Source of the DNA: JAYEHL01 sp041653935 | Lineage (GTDB): Bacteria; Chloroflexota; Dehalococcoidia; E44-bin15 | Direction of reading: 5' to 3' | Assembly: GCA_041653935.1 (NCBI GenBank) | Contig: JBAZEO010000001.1 | Location: 744,001 to 808,000, forward strand | Length of the DNA stretch: 64,000 nucleotides | Shown here: positions 18,873-27,137 of the stretch, piece after piece | Position numbering within the stretch: the stretch's first letter is position 1 | How the letters are laid out: each line of letters opens with the position of its first letter | The notes under the pieces: model-generated | The model's database searches: none | The model's input: the letters and a program-made list of their open reading frames with translations, nothing else | Told to the model about the DNA's origin: nothing | Program-made: the position numbers and the translations under genes

Positions 18873-19109
18873 ATGAGCGATATATGCATCATCTGTGGCG
18901 AGCCCCTGGACAGTGAGAACGTTTCCCGTTGCTCTTTATGCGGCAGGAGCTTCCACATGACGTGGAACACCGATAAACCCGTTGAGAATTGCGGACAGAT
19001 ATGGTTCGATCCCCGCTCCACCGGCATGGGCTTTGTATGCAAGATATGTGTTGAGGAAAATCCCTGGATCAAGGACGCGACCGTCCAATTCGAGCAACCG
19101 CCGAGCTAG
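18873..19109 (+). CDS. Small treble-clef/RING-like zinc protein (78 aa)
   Basis: Unrecognised small protein with three Cys pairs and a His: CIICGEPL near residue 5, CSLCGRSFH near 20, a lone Cys near 39 and CKICVEE near 56. The spacing resembles a cross-braced double-zinc fold such as RING or FYVE, but no eukaryote-like specificity can be claimed. GAGGAGG precedes the ATG by 10 nt. It ends convergently with the DinG-like gene, and the two stop codons share CTAG at 19106-19109. Confidence 0.7.
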   Translation: MSDICIICGEPLDSENVSRCSLCGRSFHMTWNTDKPVENCGQIWFDPRSTGMGFVCKICVEENPWIKDATVQFEQPPS

Positions 19110-21895
19110 CTTCTCTCCAGCCATGCTTTAATCTCCTCCGACAGGCAACCTGCATGACCAGTCTTAACGGTGCATAGAGGTAACGAAGAGAGGAATACGC
19201 TCCCGTATTTTTTTGTTTTTACCCTGCTGTCGAGGATGACGACCACGCCGCGGTCGCTCTTGCTTCTGATGAGGCGTCCAAATCCCTGCTTGAACTTCAG
19301 CGCCGCCTGTGGCACAGCGTATTCGTTAAACGGATCATCAAAAAGTTCGGAGCGCGACACAAAAATGGGGTCTGTGGGCACGCTGAACGGCAGTCTGGCT
19401 ATCACTAACACACTCAGCGAATCCCCCGCTATATCAACCCCTTCCCAGAAGCTGGAGGTGCCCAGCAGCACGGTATGCGAATCCTCCTTGAGGGACCGTA
19501 TCAGCTGACGCGGCGAGCCATCGACACCCTGCGCCAGAACGAGGATATCCTCCCCGTTAAGCTCACCGCGAATGGACTCATAGCTGGAACGCAAGGCGGA
19601 GTGCGACGTAAATAGGGCCAGCGTCCGTCCCCCTGCTGCGCGGCAGACATCTATCAATGCCTGCGCAACCGCCTTTTGATAGCCCCGCGCGCTCGGCTCA
19701 GGGATATCATCCGGGATGTAAACCAGCGCCGCCCCCTCGAAATCGAACGGGGAGCCGAGCATCACCTCCCGGGCATCGCTGAATCCCAATCGATTCTTAA
19801 TGTAGCCGAAGCCGCCCTCGACACTCAATGTCGCGCCGGTCAGCACCACGCATTCCTTATTTTCGTATAAATCCTTCTCCAGCGCCGTCGCCACTTCCAG
19901 CGGCACCGCGTGCATGGTGACATGCTCTTCGATAGAGGAGAGCCAGTATATCCTGTCCTCTTCCTCAGCGCAGGAAACCCATCCTATCCCCTGGCACAGC
20001 TCCTCCCCACGATGTATGGCGGAGGATATCTCCACGACAAGATCGTCATGATCCAGCATGCTGTCCAGCGGCTCGATGGCGGCAAGCAGGCGTTCCAGAC
20101 CGCCGTTTATGTCCTGCAATGCCATATCCATGTTCTCCCCGGCGAGAACAACATCCTGCCACTCCGGCACCTGGCGCTCCGCCGCGGTGATGCGCAGGCG
20201 GCGCTCGTAACCGCTGCCATCATGTGCATGCATATCCAGGAACTTCCATAGTGCACCGAACAAATCAAGTAAATGATCGCGCCCTCGCTCCACCGTCTGA
20301 TATGCCTCACCGGCCATCTCCCCGATCTCGTGCTGGCGAGTCAGCGGCACAACGCTGCCCCTGAAGTGCTCCGCCAGCTCAAAAAGCAGACCGCTGTAGC
20401 GCCCCACGCCGTCGCGCAGGCCCAGCCGGTCGAAATATCCCCTCAGCTCGCGCTCCCCGACCTCAACACCCCACTGATCCGTGGCCTCCTCCTCCAGATT
20501 GTGGGCCTCATCGATTATGAGATGACGGTATGTAGGTAAAATATTGCTGTCGGAGACGATGTCCGACAGCAGCAGGGCGTGGTTCACTACCACCAGATGC
20601 GCGTTCTCCGCGCTGCGCCTGGCCCGGTAAAGGTAACAATGCCCGCGGCGCTGATACGGACACTGAGGCCCCAGGCAGCTTTCCGACTGGGCGCTTAAGC
20701 GGCCCCACAACACCTGCTCCTCCCTCCTCAAGCTGAGCTCTCCACGATCCCCGCTCTCCGTCTGCGCCAGCCAGATAAGGATACGGGCCATGAAGCTGGA
20801 TTCCTCCCGCGTCAGTGAGCGCACGCGCCTGTGCAGGTTCCAGCGCCGCATGCAGAGATAGTTGCCCCTACCCTTCAGCTGCACATAGCGGAACTTAACC
20901 TCGCCGAGCGCCTTCTCCAGGTCCGGTATATCCTTGCCCGTCAGCTGCTCCTGCAGGCTGATGGTATTGGTCGATACGACGACGGGCAGGCAGTTGCTGA
21001 TTGAGAATAATATCGCCGGCAGCAAGTAAGCGATGGACTTTCCCGTTCCCGTGCCCGCCTCCACGATGAGCCGTCCGCTTTTGTTCATAGCCTCCGCCAC
21101 AACCTTCATCATCTCCTGCTGCTCTTTGCGGTGTTCGAATCCGGCCATGGCTTTAGCCACCTCGCCGTCCTCCCCCAGCATGGCGACAAGGCGTTTCACA
21201 TCGAGCATCTCACGCTTTGGTTTGGAACGCAGCCGCTCCTCTTTCTCCTTCGAGAGCTCATATATCTTTAACGCCGGCTCGCCTGTAACGGAAAACACGT
21301 TCCCCAGCTTCTCCTCCGATACGGTGCGGAAGAGCTGTCCGATGGGCCAGTCCGCACCCATGCCGACGTGGTCAAGCTCGGCGAGGATGGACGGATCGAA
21401 GGAACGCAGCTTATCGAGCAGCGCCAGGAATACATCCTTGGCCGCCGTGGCGTCATGAAGCGCACGATGATACTGCACGGAGGACACGCCCAGCTCCGCG
21501 GCCAGCGTGGTCAGGCGGTAGTCAGGCATCGCAGGCATAACGATGGTCGCCAGCTCGAAAACATCGTAAACCTGGCCCCGCGGCGCTACATCTTTTTCAG
21601 CAAGGAAGGCCAGGTCAAACCCGATGTTCTGCCCGATGATTGTAGAGTTGCCGAGGAACGCGACCAGCTCATTGAGCGCGACTGGAAGTTTCGGGGCGTT
21701 TTGCAGATCGCGGTCCGTTATACCGGTGAGTATCTGGATGCGGTACGGCACCGCACGCGACGGCTTGACCATCGAGTGGTAAGTATCGATCACGCCGTTG
21801 AGATCGAACTTGACGGCGCCGATTTCGATTATCTCATCGTTTACCGGATCGAGCCCTGTAGTCTCCAAATCAAGCGAAACAAATATCTCATTCAT
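19106..21895 (-). CDS. dinG: DinG-family helicase with N-terminal DEDDh exonuclease domain
   Basis: Superfamily 2 Fe-S helicase fused to a DnaQ-like 3'-5' exonuclease. The exonuclease covers about residues 1-170: VSLDLETTGLDP holds the DxE pair, and YHRALHDATAA the late His and Asp. Walker A is EAGTGTGKSIAYLLP near 278-292. Four cysteines (GNYLC, ESC, GPQC, GHC) between Walker A and the DEAH box form the expected [4Fe-4S] site, and IDEAHNLEEE is motif II. The length of 929 is typical of the Firmicutes-type DinG. A role in resolving R-loops or damaged DNA is inferred from the family. Confidence 0.93.
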   Translation of the reverse strand: MNEIFVSLDLETTGLDPVNDEIIEIGAVKFDLNGVIDTYHSMVKPSRAVPYRIQILTGITDRDLQNAPKLPVALNELVAFLGNSTIIGQNIGFDLAFLAEKDVAPRGQVYDVFELATIVMPAMPDYRLTTLAAELGVSSVQYHRALHDATAAKDVFLALLDKLRSFDPSILAELDHVGMGADWPIGQLFRTVSEEKLGNVFSVTGEPALKIYELSKEKEERLRSKPKREMLDVKRLVAMLGEDGEVAKAMAGFEHRKEQQEMMKVVAEAMNKSGRLIVEAGTGTGKSIAYLLPAILFSISNCLPVVVSTNTISLQEQLTGKDIPDLEKALGEVKFRYVQLKGRGNYLCMRRWNLHRRVRSLTREESSFMARILIWLAQTESGDRGELSLRREEQVLWGRLSAQSESCLGPQCPYQRRGHCYLYRARRSAENAHLVVVNHALLLSDIVSDSNILPTYRHLIIDEAHNLEEEATDQWGVEVGERELRGYFDRLGLRDGVGRYSGLLFELAEHFRGSVVPLTRQHEIGEMAGEAYQTVERGRDHLLDLFGALWKFLDMHAHDGSGYERRLRITAAERQVPEWQDVVLAGENMDMALQDINGGLERLLAAIEPLDSMLDHDDLVVEISSAIHRGEELCQGIGWVSCAEEEDRIYWLSSIEEHVTMHAVPLEVATALEKDLYENKECVVLTGATLSVEGGFGYIKNRLGFSDAREVMLGSPFDFEGAALVYIPDDIPEPSARGYQKAVAQALIDVCRAAGGRTLALFTSHSALRSSYESIRGELNGEDILVLAQGVDGSPRQLIRSLKEDSHTVLLGTSSFWEGVDIAGDSLSVLVIARLPFSVPTDPIFVSRSELFDDPFNEYAVPQAALKFKQGFGRLIRSKSDRGVVVILDSRVKTKKYGSVFLSSLPLCTVKTGHAGCLSEEIKAWLERS

Positions 21896-21954
21896 TCAAA
21901 CGGATCTCTCAAAAGATATGCAGGAGGTTCGTCTCTCGATGAGGAAGTCATTAA

Positions 21955-22650
21955 TCATGCTCCCTGACTTTGAACCTTTTCATCGGCCCTTTTGTTCGTT
22001 TCCCGCCGCTTCAGCCACATGATAGCCATCCCCGCAACAATAAGCGCAATGCCGATTATGATCATCATCCAGCTCCACCACGGCAGATTGACCATCAACT
22101 CCCGCAGCGACGGCCACTCTTTAAAAACGCTGTGCGCCAGATAGCATCCGACAAGCGTCTTCGGCAGATAACCCACGAACGTCGCCAGAAGATACTTCCA
22201 ATACGGGAAGCGCAACGCCCCGGCAACGATCCCTGCCACATCCACCGGCAGGAACGTGAGGGCGAAGAAGAAAATGGCCAGGCTCCCGTAGCGCCCCATC
22301 CAGTCCTCCGCCCGGCGGTACCATATGGACTGCTCCTTATGTAGAACGGCGCGGCCTCCGTAGCCGGCCAGGTAGGCGGTGAACTGCCCCAGCGCCGAGC
22401 CGGAGGCGGACCCCAGCGCCACAAGGGCCCAATTAGACGCGTCATTCGCTGCTATCGCGCCGATAACAACCCACCCGAATACAGGGAAGAAGATCGAGGT
22501 GCTCGCGACGAAAGAAACAAGAAACGCTCCCAGGGCGCCGTACTGCTTGAAACCCTCCAGGTAGTCAGACGCCTCAAAGGCTCCGTAGCCCAGCGCGCAC
22601 ATCGCTACTAGGATCACAAAGGCGAGCAGCCACCGCTGCCTCCTGCTCAT
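21955..22650 (-). CDS. VTT-domain (TVP38/TMEM64, DedA-like) membrane protein
   Basis: A 231-residue polytopic membrane protein with hydrophobic segments near residues 7-25, 38-66, 70-92, 125-150, 160-180 and 195-217. The VTT core is visible as GSASGSALGQFTAYLAGYGG near 78-97 and TFLPVDVAGIVAGALRFPYW near 133-152. Relatives act in lipid scrambling or envelope homeostasis. The ATG at 22650, 47 bp after the ispE stop, fits because the longer frame overlaps ispE. No strong ribosome site is seen. It lies in the rsmA-ispE run. Confidence 0.85.
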   Translation of the reverse strand: MSRRQRWLLAFVILVAMCALGYGAFEASDYLEGFKQYGALGAFLVSFVASTSIFFPVFGWVVIGAIAANDASNWALVALGSASGSALGQFTAYLAGYGGRAVLHKEQSIWYRRAEDWMGRYGSLAIFFFALTFLPVDVAGIVAGALRFPYWKYLLATFVGYLPKTLVGCYLAHSVFKEWPSLRELMVNLPWWSWMMIIIGIALIVAGMAIMWLKRRETNKRADEKVQSQGA

Positions 22651-22696
22651 GCGATCAGCCCGTGAGGAGGAACGCTGAACGAATCCAGCAAGACGA

Positions 22697-23554
22697 TCAG
22701 TTGGATCGTGAAATAGTTTTGACAATATAAGTCTCCAGCCCCAGATCCAATAACGAACGATACAATGCTTCCGCCCGACCGCGGTCGTCCAGCAATGTGA
22801 ATAGTGTAGGTCCCGCACCAGCCAGATGTACCTCAGGGGCGCCCGCCGACATAAATTGCTTCCAGTACCACTCCATGCCCTCGTACACCTCGAAGGCGAC
22901 GGAATCAAATGCGTTATAAAGTTGAATCCCGTCACCCGCGACGCCGCGCTCGATGGATGCCACCGCCCTCTTCGTATGCTCCCCTTTGCTGTGATGCAAC
23001 GAACTCAGTGCGCCATACATGGTCTTCGTCTTCATCTCTGGAACTTGAACCGACGGCCTAACCAGCACAATCCAAGACTCAGGCAGTGGCGGCAACGGCT
23101 TAATCCGCTCGCCGCGACCCTCAGCCAGAACCGTACCACCGCGGATAAAATACGGAACGTCGGAACCGAGGACGGCCGCCAGTTCGACCAGAGATTCGGC
23201 CGACAGCTTCAGCTTCCAGAGTTTATTCAATGCAACTAGCGCGGCCCCTGCATCGCTGGAGCCACCACCCAACCCTGCGGCAACCGGAATGCCTTTCTTC
23301 AGGGTAACCTTTACGCCGCCTTTATACCCCGATTCCTTTTTAAGAAGTTTCGCAGCCTTGAGCGCCAGGTTATCGGGCGAACTCAGATCAGCATTGTCGC
23401 AATCGATAACCAGCGATGGAGATGACTCGAATCGAAGCGTATCCTTCAGATCGATCTCCTGCAACACGGAAGTGATATCATGATAGCCGTCCCGACGGCG
23501 GCCCAGCACCTCGAAAGTAATATTAACCTTAGCGTACGCATATGCCGTAATCAT
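22697..23554 (-). CDS. ispE: 4-diphosphocytidyl-2-C-methyl-D-erythritol kinase
   Basis: GHMP kinase of the non-mevalonate isoprenoid pathway, phosphorylating CDP-ME. AYAKVNITFEVLGRRRDGYHD at the N-terminus (residues 6-26) is the IspE opening. IPVAAGLGGGSSDAGAALVALN near 88-109 is the ATP-binding GHMP loop, and HLAGAGPTLFTLL near 243 is motif 3 (usually GSGP(S/T)). The length of 285 is normal. The start at 23554 overlaps the rsmA stop as ATGA, indicating translational coupling. A longer start at 23590 is less likely. Confidence 0.95.
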   Translation of the reverse strand: MITAYAYAKVNITFEVLGRRRDGYHDITSVLQEIDLKDTLRFESSPSLVIDCDNADLSSPDNLALKAAKLLKKESGYKGGVKVTLKKGIPVAAGLGGGSSDAGAALVALNKLWKLKLSAESLVELAAVLGSDVPYFIRGGTVLAEGRGERIKPLPPLPESWIVLVRPSVQVPEMKTKTMYGALSSLHHSKGEHTKRAVASIERGVAGDGIQLYNAFDSVAFEVYEGMEWYWKQFMSAGAPEVHLAGAGPTLFTLLDDRGRAEALYRSLLDLGLETYIVKTISRSN

Positions 23555-24384
23555 TGTTTCCCTGAAAAGACACGGTAAAGTTTCGCCCATTCCTCGATAC
23601 TCAGCGTCTCCGCCCGTCGCCGCGGGTCTATTCCTGCGCTCTCAAGAAGCTCGCTCGACTCCTGCGATGTTATATGAAGCCCGTACGACAATGAATTGCG
23701 CAGTTGTTTACGGGGAGTCGAGAACCCCCCGCGCACGACATCGAAAAATGCAACCTCGTCCTCCACTCTAACCGGCGGGTCACGGTAAACGTCTATGCGC
23801 AGGATGGCGGAATCAACCTTGGGCTGCGGATGAAAGCTGCGAGGAGATATGGTTTTCACAATTGAAGGCTTGCCGTAAAGCTGCACTCCAACGCTGAGCA
23901 GGCCCATATCCCCCGGTTGGGCCGCAATTGACTGCGCGACCTCCTTCTGTATAACTGCGACGATCATCGTAGGCTTATGCTCAGCTTCAAGAAAGTGCCG
24001 CAGCACCGCCGAGGCGATGTTATAAGGCAGCGCCCCGATGACCTTATAGTCACGTTCATCCGATATCAACGATTCCGGAGCGCATTTCAGTATATCCGCC
24101 TCTACGATCTCGACGTTGCTTGAATCCGCGAACTTCTCCCTCAGCACAGCAACCATCGTGCTATCCAGTTCGACAGCGACAACCCGTCCTGCGCTCTGCG
24201 CCAGTTCCTGCGTCAGCACACCGAGGCCCGGACCAACTTCAACTACGTAATCATCGCGCGTAAGCTTCGCAGCAGAAACAATCCTATCCAACACATGTTT
24301 GTCGACAAGAAAATTCTGTCCCAGCCCCTTCTTGGCGCGGGTATCTAGCCGCCGCAGTTCTTTTTTTGTATCACCGAGAAGCAT
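23551..24384 (-). CDS. rsmA: 16S rRNA dimethyladenosine transferase
   Basis: Dimethylates the two adjacent adenosines in helix 45 of 16S rRNA using SAM. KKGLGQNFLVDKHVLDRIV (residues 18-36), VEVGPGLGVLTQELA (motif I) and IGALPYNIAS (the NLPY-like catalytic motif, Ala for Asn/Gly variants) are seen in order. The C-terminal helical domain contains TPRKQLRNSL. The length of 277 is normal. A GCAGGAG repeat precedes the gene on the opposite strand. Confidence 0.95.
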   Translation of the reverse strand: MLLGDTKKELRRLDTRAKKGLGQNFLVDKHVLDRIVSAAKLTRDDYVVEVGPGLGVLTQELAQSAGRVVAVELDSTMVAVLREKFADSSNVEIVEADILKCAPESLISDERDYKVIGALPYNIASAVLRHFLEAEHKPTMIVAVIQKEVAQSIAAQPGDMGLLSVGVQLYGKPSIVKTISPRSFHPQPKVDSAILRIDVYRDPPVRVEDEVAFFDVVRGGFSTPRKQLRNSLSYGLHITSQESSELLESAGIDPRRRAETLSIEEWAKLYRVFSGKQ

Positions 24385-24414
24385 ATCGATTCTCTAATAA
24401 GCCTCTAATCGAGA

Positions 24415-24504
24415 AGTGCAGGATTCTTCCTGCCAGGGTTTTAGGGGTGTCCCCAAATTCTTTTTTTAAATCCCCCGAGACTGGGGGATAATAGGGGGTT
24501 GATA
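24415..24504 (+). repeat. GCAGGAG element, copy 7 (short form)
   Basis: Short variant: GCAGGATTCTTCCTGC hairpin, GGGTGTCCCC, ATCCCCCGAGACTGGGGGAT hairpin and terminal GGGGGTTGAT. It lies between rsmA and the SRP RNA gene, both minus strand. Confidence 0.75.
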
Positions 24505-24544
24505 AGCACTCGACCAGAGCAACCCCAAATCAATAAATAAAAAA

Positions 24545-24813
24545 GGTCGTGCACCCGCCGTCGATCTTACCCCGCGGATTGCCCCTGCTATTCAGCTCAG
24601 ACCAGGCAATCCTGCGGCACCCAGAAAGCGCTATTTACCGCTGCTTCCTTCCGGACCTGACGGGGTTCATAGCAATCTGCCGCGCAGGACCCAATCTTCA
24701 ACGCCTCTTAACAGAGACAACTCCCGACAGAACTAAGACCTTGGGAGGGAATTCAGCCCCGCTATAGCGGATTTCGGGTACAGGGCACCGCTGACTCCCC
24801 GCCTAGCACGACC
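24545..24813 (-). ncRNA. ffs: Large signal recognition particle RNA
   Basis: The minus strand carries the SRP helix 8 core GTCAGGTCCGGAAGGAAGC (within 24640-24661) flanked by the matching strand, plus a 5' Alu-type region with GCTAGGCGGGG. The ends pair perfectly (GGTCGTGC at the 5' end, GCACGACC at the 3' end), defining about 269 nt. A T-rich run follows the 3' end. This is the long SRP RNA with an Alu domain, as in Bacillus, not the short 4.5S type. It works with Ffh in cotranslational targeting. Confidence 0.95.
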
Positions 24814-24820
24814 AAACCTG

Positions 24821-24849
24821 ATACTATCCCACCCATATTTCATTGTCAA
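24821..24849 (-). promoter_or_regulatory. Promoter of SRP RNA
   Basis: On the minus strand TTGACA (24844-24849), 17-bp spacer and TAGTAT (24821-24826), placing transcription start about 7 nt downstream at the RNA's paired 5' end. It is a good reference for this organism's housekeeping promoter. Confidence 0.85.
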
Positions 24850-24965
24850 GATTATCGAGTATTTCAGACGCCAGCGACAGAATAAAGGCCGCCGTCACTG
24901 GAGAGGTGCGGAGATTTCATCGCTTCGACATTTTAGCCCTCTCCGGAGGTTAGCAACTGAGATAG

Positions 24966-25097
24966 TGGTGCAGGAGACTCATCTCCTGCCGGGGGTTTGG
25001 GGGTGTCCCCCAAAATTAAAGTCCCCCAACGTATGGGGGATATAGGGGGTTCGGTCATTGTTTCCCCCTTATAAAGGGGGACAGCAGGGGGTTGACA
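24966..25097 (+). repeat. GCAGGAG element, copy 8
   Basis: Full-length copy ending GGGGGTTGACA. The final TTGACA (25092-25097), followed after 16 bp by TATATG, could act as a promoter for the gene at 25131. Confidence 0.8.
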
Positions 25098-25130
25098 CCT
25101 CTCATACCATTCCTATATGTTGTTAACACC

Positions 25131-26021
25131 ATGGCCAAAACAACAGAGATCGCTGAAGGCATCTACCACATCGAGACGCCGATTGGAATAATGCAATTCC
25201 AGCCGACAGCATTTCTAATAAAAAATGCCGACGTGCTGATAGAGCCGGGACCTGCGATATGTATCCCGCCTTTACATGAAGCTTTAAAGCGCCTGGGAAT
25301 AAATAAACTTCGATACATCATCCCGACACACATCCACATGGATCACGCCGGCGGTACCGGGACGCTGGCAAAACTCTATCCTGAAGCGAAGGTGCTGGTA
25401 CACCCGCGGGGCTTTAAACATGCTATCGACCCATCGCGGCTGATCGACAGCGTCAAAATGGTCTGGGGTGAAAACTTCGAGGACAACTTCGGGCCCATAG
25501 CAGCGGTACCCGAATCGCAGATAAATACGGTCGATGACGGCGAAGTAATACACGCGGGCGACAGGGACCTGCAGTTCATCTACACACCAGGCCATGCGCC
25601 GCACCACATCGCCATATTCGACCACAAGCTAAAGGGGCTGTTCTGCGGAGAGGCGCTGGGCATGCCGGGCTATCAGCTGCCGACAGCGGCGCCGATGAGC
25701 TTCGATCTGGAGAATTATCTGTCGACGATAGATAAAATAAAGCATAGCGGACTTGATATTAGAATGCTCATCTACTCCCACGGCGGCATCGAGCGAGACC
25801 CTGACAGGTGCATGAGCAGGGCCGTGGAGAACGCCCGCGCGTTTGGGAACATAGTGCTAAAAGCAATCGGAGAGGGAAAGAGCCGCGCGGAAATCGGCAG
25901 AGCGGTCGGCGATTACATCAAGAAGAACCACTACAGCAAGGATATGAAGGTTGACGATCAGGGCTTTGAAACAATCGCTACCGGATATATAACCTACTTC
26001 GAGAAGAAAAGGAAACAGTGA
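25131..26021 (+). CDS. MBL-fold metallo-hydrolase
   Basis: A 296-residue metallo-beta-lactamase-fold protein. The metal motif is PTHIHMDHAGG (HxHxDH) near residue 67, followed by YTPGHAPHH near 150 and FCGEALG with the bridging acid near 172. The C-terminal about 90 residues form an extra helical domain (ENARAFGNIVLKAIGEGKS). Substrate is unknown, with hydrolysis of a thioester or lactone typical. The ATG at 25131 is chosen. An upstream frame to 25092 would begin inside a repeat. No ribosome site is visible, and a -10-like TATATG lies 11 nt before the start. Confidence 0.85.
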   Translation: MAKTTEIAEGIYHIETPIGIMQFQPTAFLIKNADVLIEPGPAICIPPLHEALKRLGINKLRYIIPTHIHMDHAGGTGTLAKLYPEAKVLVHPRGFKHAIDPSRLIDSVKMVWGENFEDNFGPIAAVPESQINTVDDGEVIHAGDRDLQFIYTPGHAPHHIAIFDHKLKGLFCGEALGMPGYQLPTAAPMSFDLENYLSTIDKIKHSGLDIRMLIYSHGGIERDPDRCMSRAVENARAFGNIVLKAIGEGKSRAEIGRAVGDYIKKNHYSKDMKVDDQGFETIATGYITYFEKKRKQ

Positions 26022-26121
26022 TGTTGTCAATCTGCCGAGATTTTTAGTCTGTTCTCCAAATCTGATCCCCTTCCAAGACCAACACATAGACTTAGCCACT
26101 ATACTGATGCAAGTATAAAGA

Positions 26122-26210
26122 GGTGCAGGAGAATTTCTCTCCTGCCAGGGTTTTAGGGGTGTCCCCTATCTTTTTAAGTCCCCCAAGAGTGGGGAATTTA
26201 GGGAGTTGAA
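26122..26210 (+). repeat. GCAGGAG element, copy 9 (short form)
   Basis: Short variant with GCAGGAGAATTTCTCTCCTGC hairpin (inexact arms), GGGTGTCCCC and AGTCCCCCAAGAGTGGGG, ending GGGAGTTGA. It lies 54 bp upstream of galU. Confidence 0.75.
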
Positions 26211-26264
26211 GCTAACAAATCAAAGGTTGCCTAATTCTTAATCCCAATATAAAATAGGTGAACT

Positions 26265-27137
26265 ATGGCTAACAAAATACGTAAAGCTGTAATCCCTGCC
26301 GCAGGCTGGGGAACAAGGTTCCTTCCAGCCACTAAATCCGTTCCCAAAGAGATGCTCCCGTTATTCGATAAACCCATTATTCAGCACACAGTAGAAGAAG
26401 CAGTCGCCTCCGGCATCGAGCAGATAATCATCGTCACCTCCCCCGGCAAAGCGTCCCTCAAGGCTCACTTTGCCCCCCACGAGAAGCTCGAATCCGCTCT
26501 GAGGAATAAAGGAGATGCAGAGCTTCTGGATAAGGTTCAGCGCACCTCCAAGCTGGCCGACATACGCTTTGTGCCCCAGGACGAGCCGATGGGACTGGGA
26601 CATGCGGTACTTATGGCCGCAAAAGCAGTGGGCAATGAACCGTTCGCCGTTTTCCTGCCGGACGACCTTTTCGGCGCTGACCCGACCGTGATAACACAGA
26701 TGTCGAAAGTCTATAAGCAATACGGAGGAAGCGTACTTGCGCTTCTGCGAGTTGTCCCCGAGGATACAAAGCGATACGGCATAGTGAAGCCGGTGGAAAT
26801 TTCAAAGCGAACCTACCGTGTTTTAGATACAGTCGAAAAACCGGGGCCCAAGGATGCTCCCTCGCACCTGGCAATCATGGGGCGTTACATACTTACCCCG
26901 GAGATTTTCGACGCACTGAGATCCACCAAGCCCGGCAAAGGCGGAGAGATACAGCTTACCGACGGTTTAGCGATATTGCGCCAGCAGCAAGATATATACG
27001 GATATGAGTTTGAAGGCACTTATTACGACGCCGGAAAGCCTCTGGGTTTGCTGAAAACATCGATCGCTTGGGGACTGAAACATCCCGTGATCGGACCGGA
27101 CTTGCGGGAATATTTGCGGGAACTGCTTTCGGATTAG
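26265..27137 (+). CDS. galU: UTP-glucose-1-phosphate uridylyltransferase
   Basis: Makes UDP-glucose for envelope glycans. VIPAAGWGTRFLPATKSVPKEM (residues 9-30) is the nucleotidyltransferase loop, with Trp replacing the more usual Leu/Tyr in GxGTR. VEKPGPKDAPS and AIMGRYILTPEIF are the GalU substrate motifs, and GTYYDAGKPLG near the C-terminus completes the family set. The length of 290 is normal. AGGTG precedes the ATG. Its stop overlaps the lepA stop convergently (TTAG at 27134-27137). Confidence 0.95.
   Translation: MANKIRKAVIPAAGWGTRFLPATKSVPKEMLPLFDKPIIQHTVEEAVASGIEQIIIVTSPGKASLKAHFAPHEKLESALRNKGDAELLDKVQRTSKLADIRFVPQDEPMGLGHAVLMAAKAVGNEPFAVFLPDDLFGADPTVITQMSKVYKQYGGSVLALLRVVPEDTKRYGIVKPVEISKRTYRVLDTVEKPGPKDAPSHLAIMGRYILTPEIFDALRSTKPGKGGEIQLTDGLAILRQQQDIYGYEFEGTYYDAGKPLGLLKTSIAWGLKHPVIGPDLREYLRELLSD

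Noticed and set aside
22651..22935. Long N-terminal extension of the VTT membrane protein
   Set aside because: Overlaps ispE in another frame and has no family similarity.
24549..24767. 72-codon open frame on the plus strand
   Set aside because: Lies antisense to the SRP RNA, whose structure fully explains the region.
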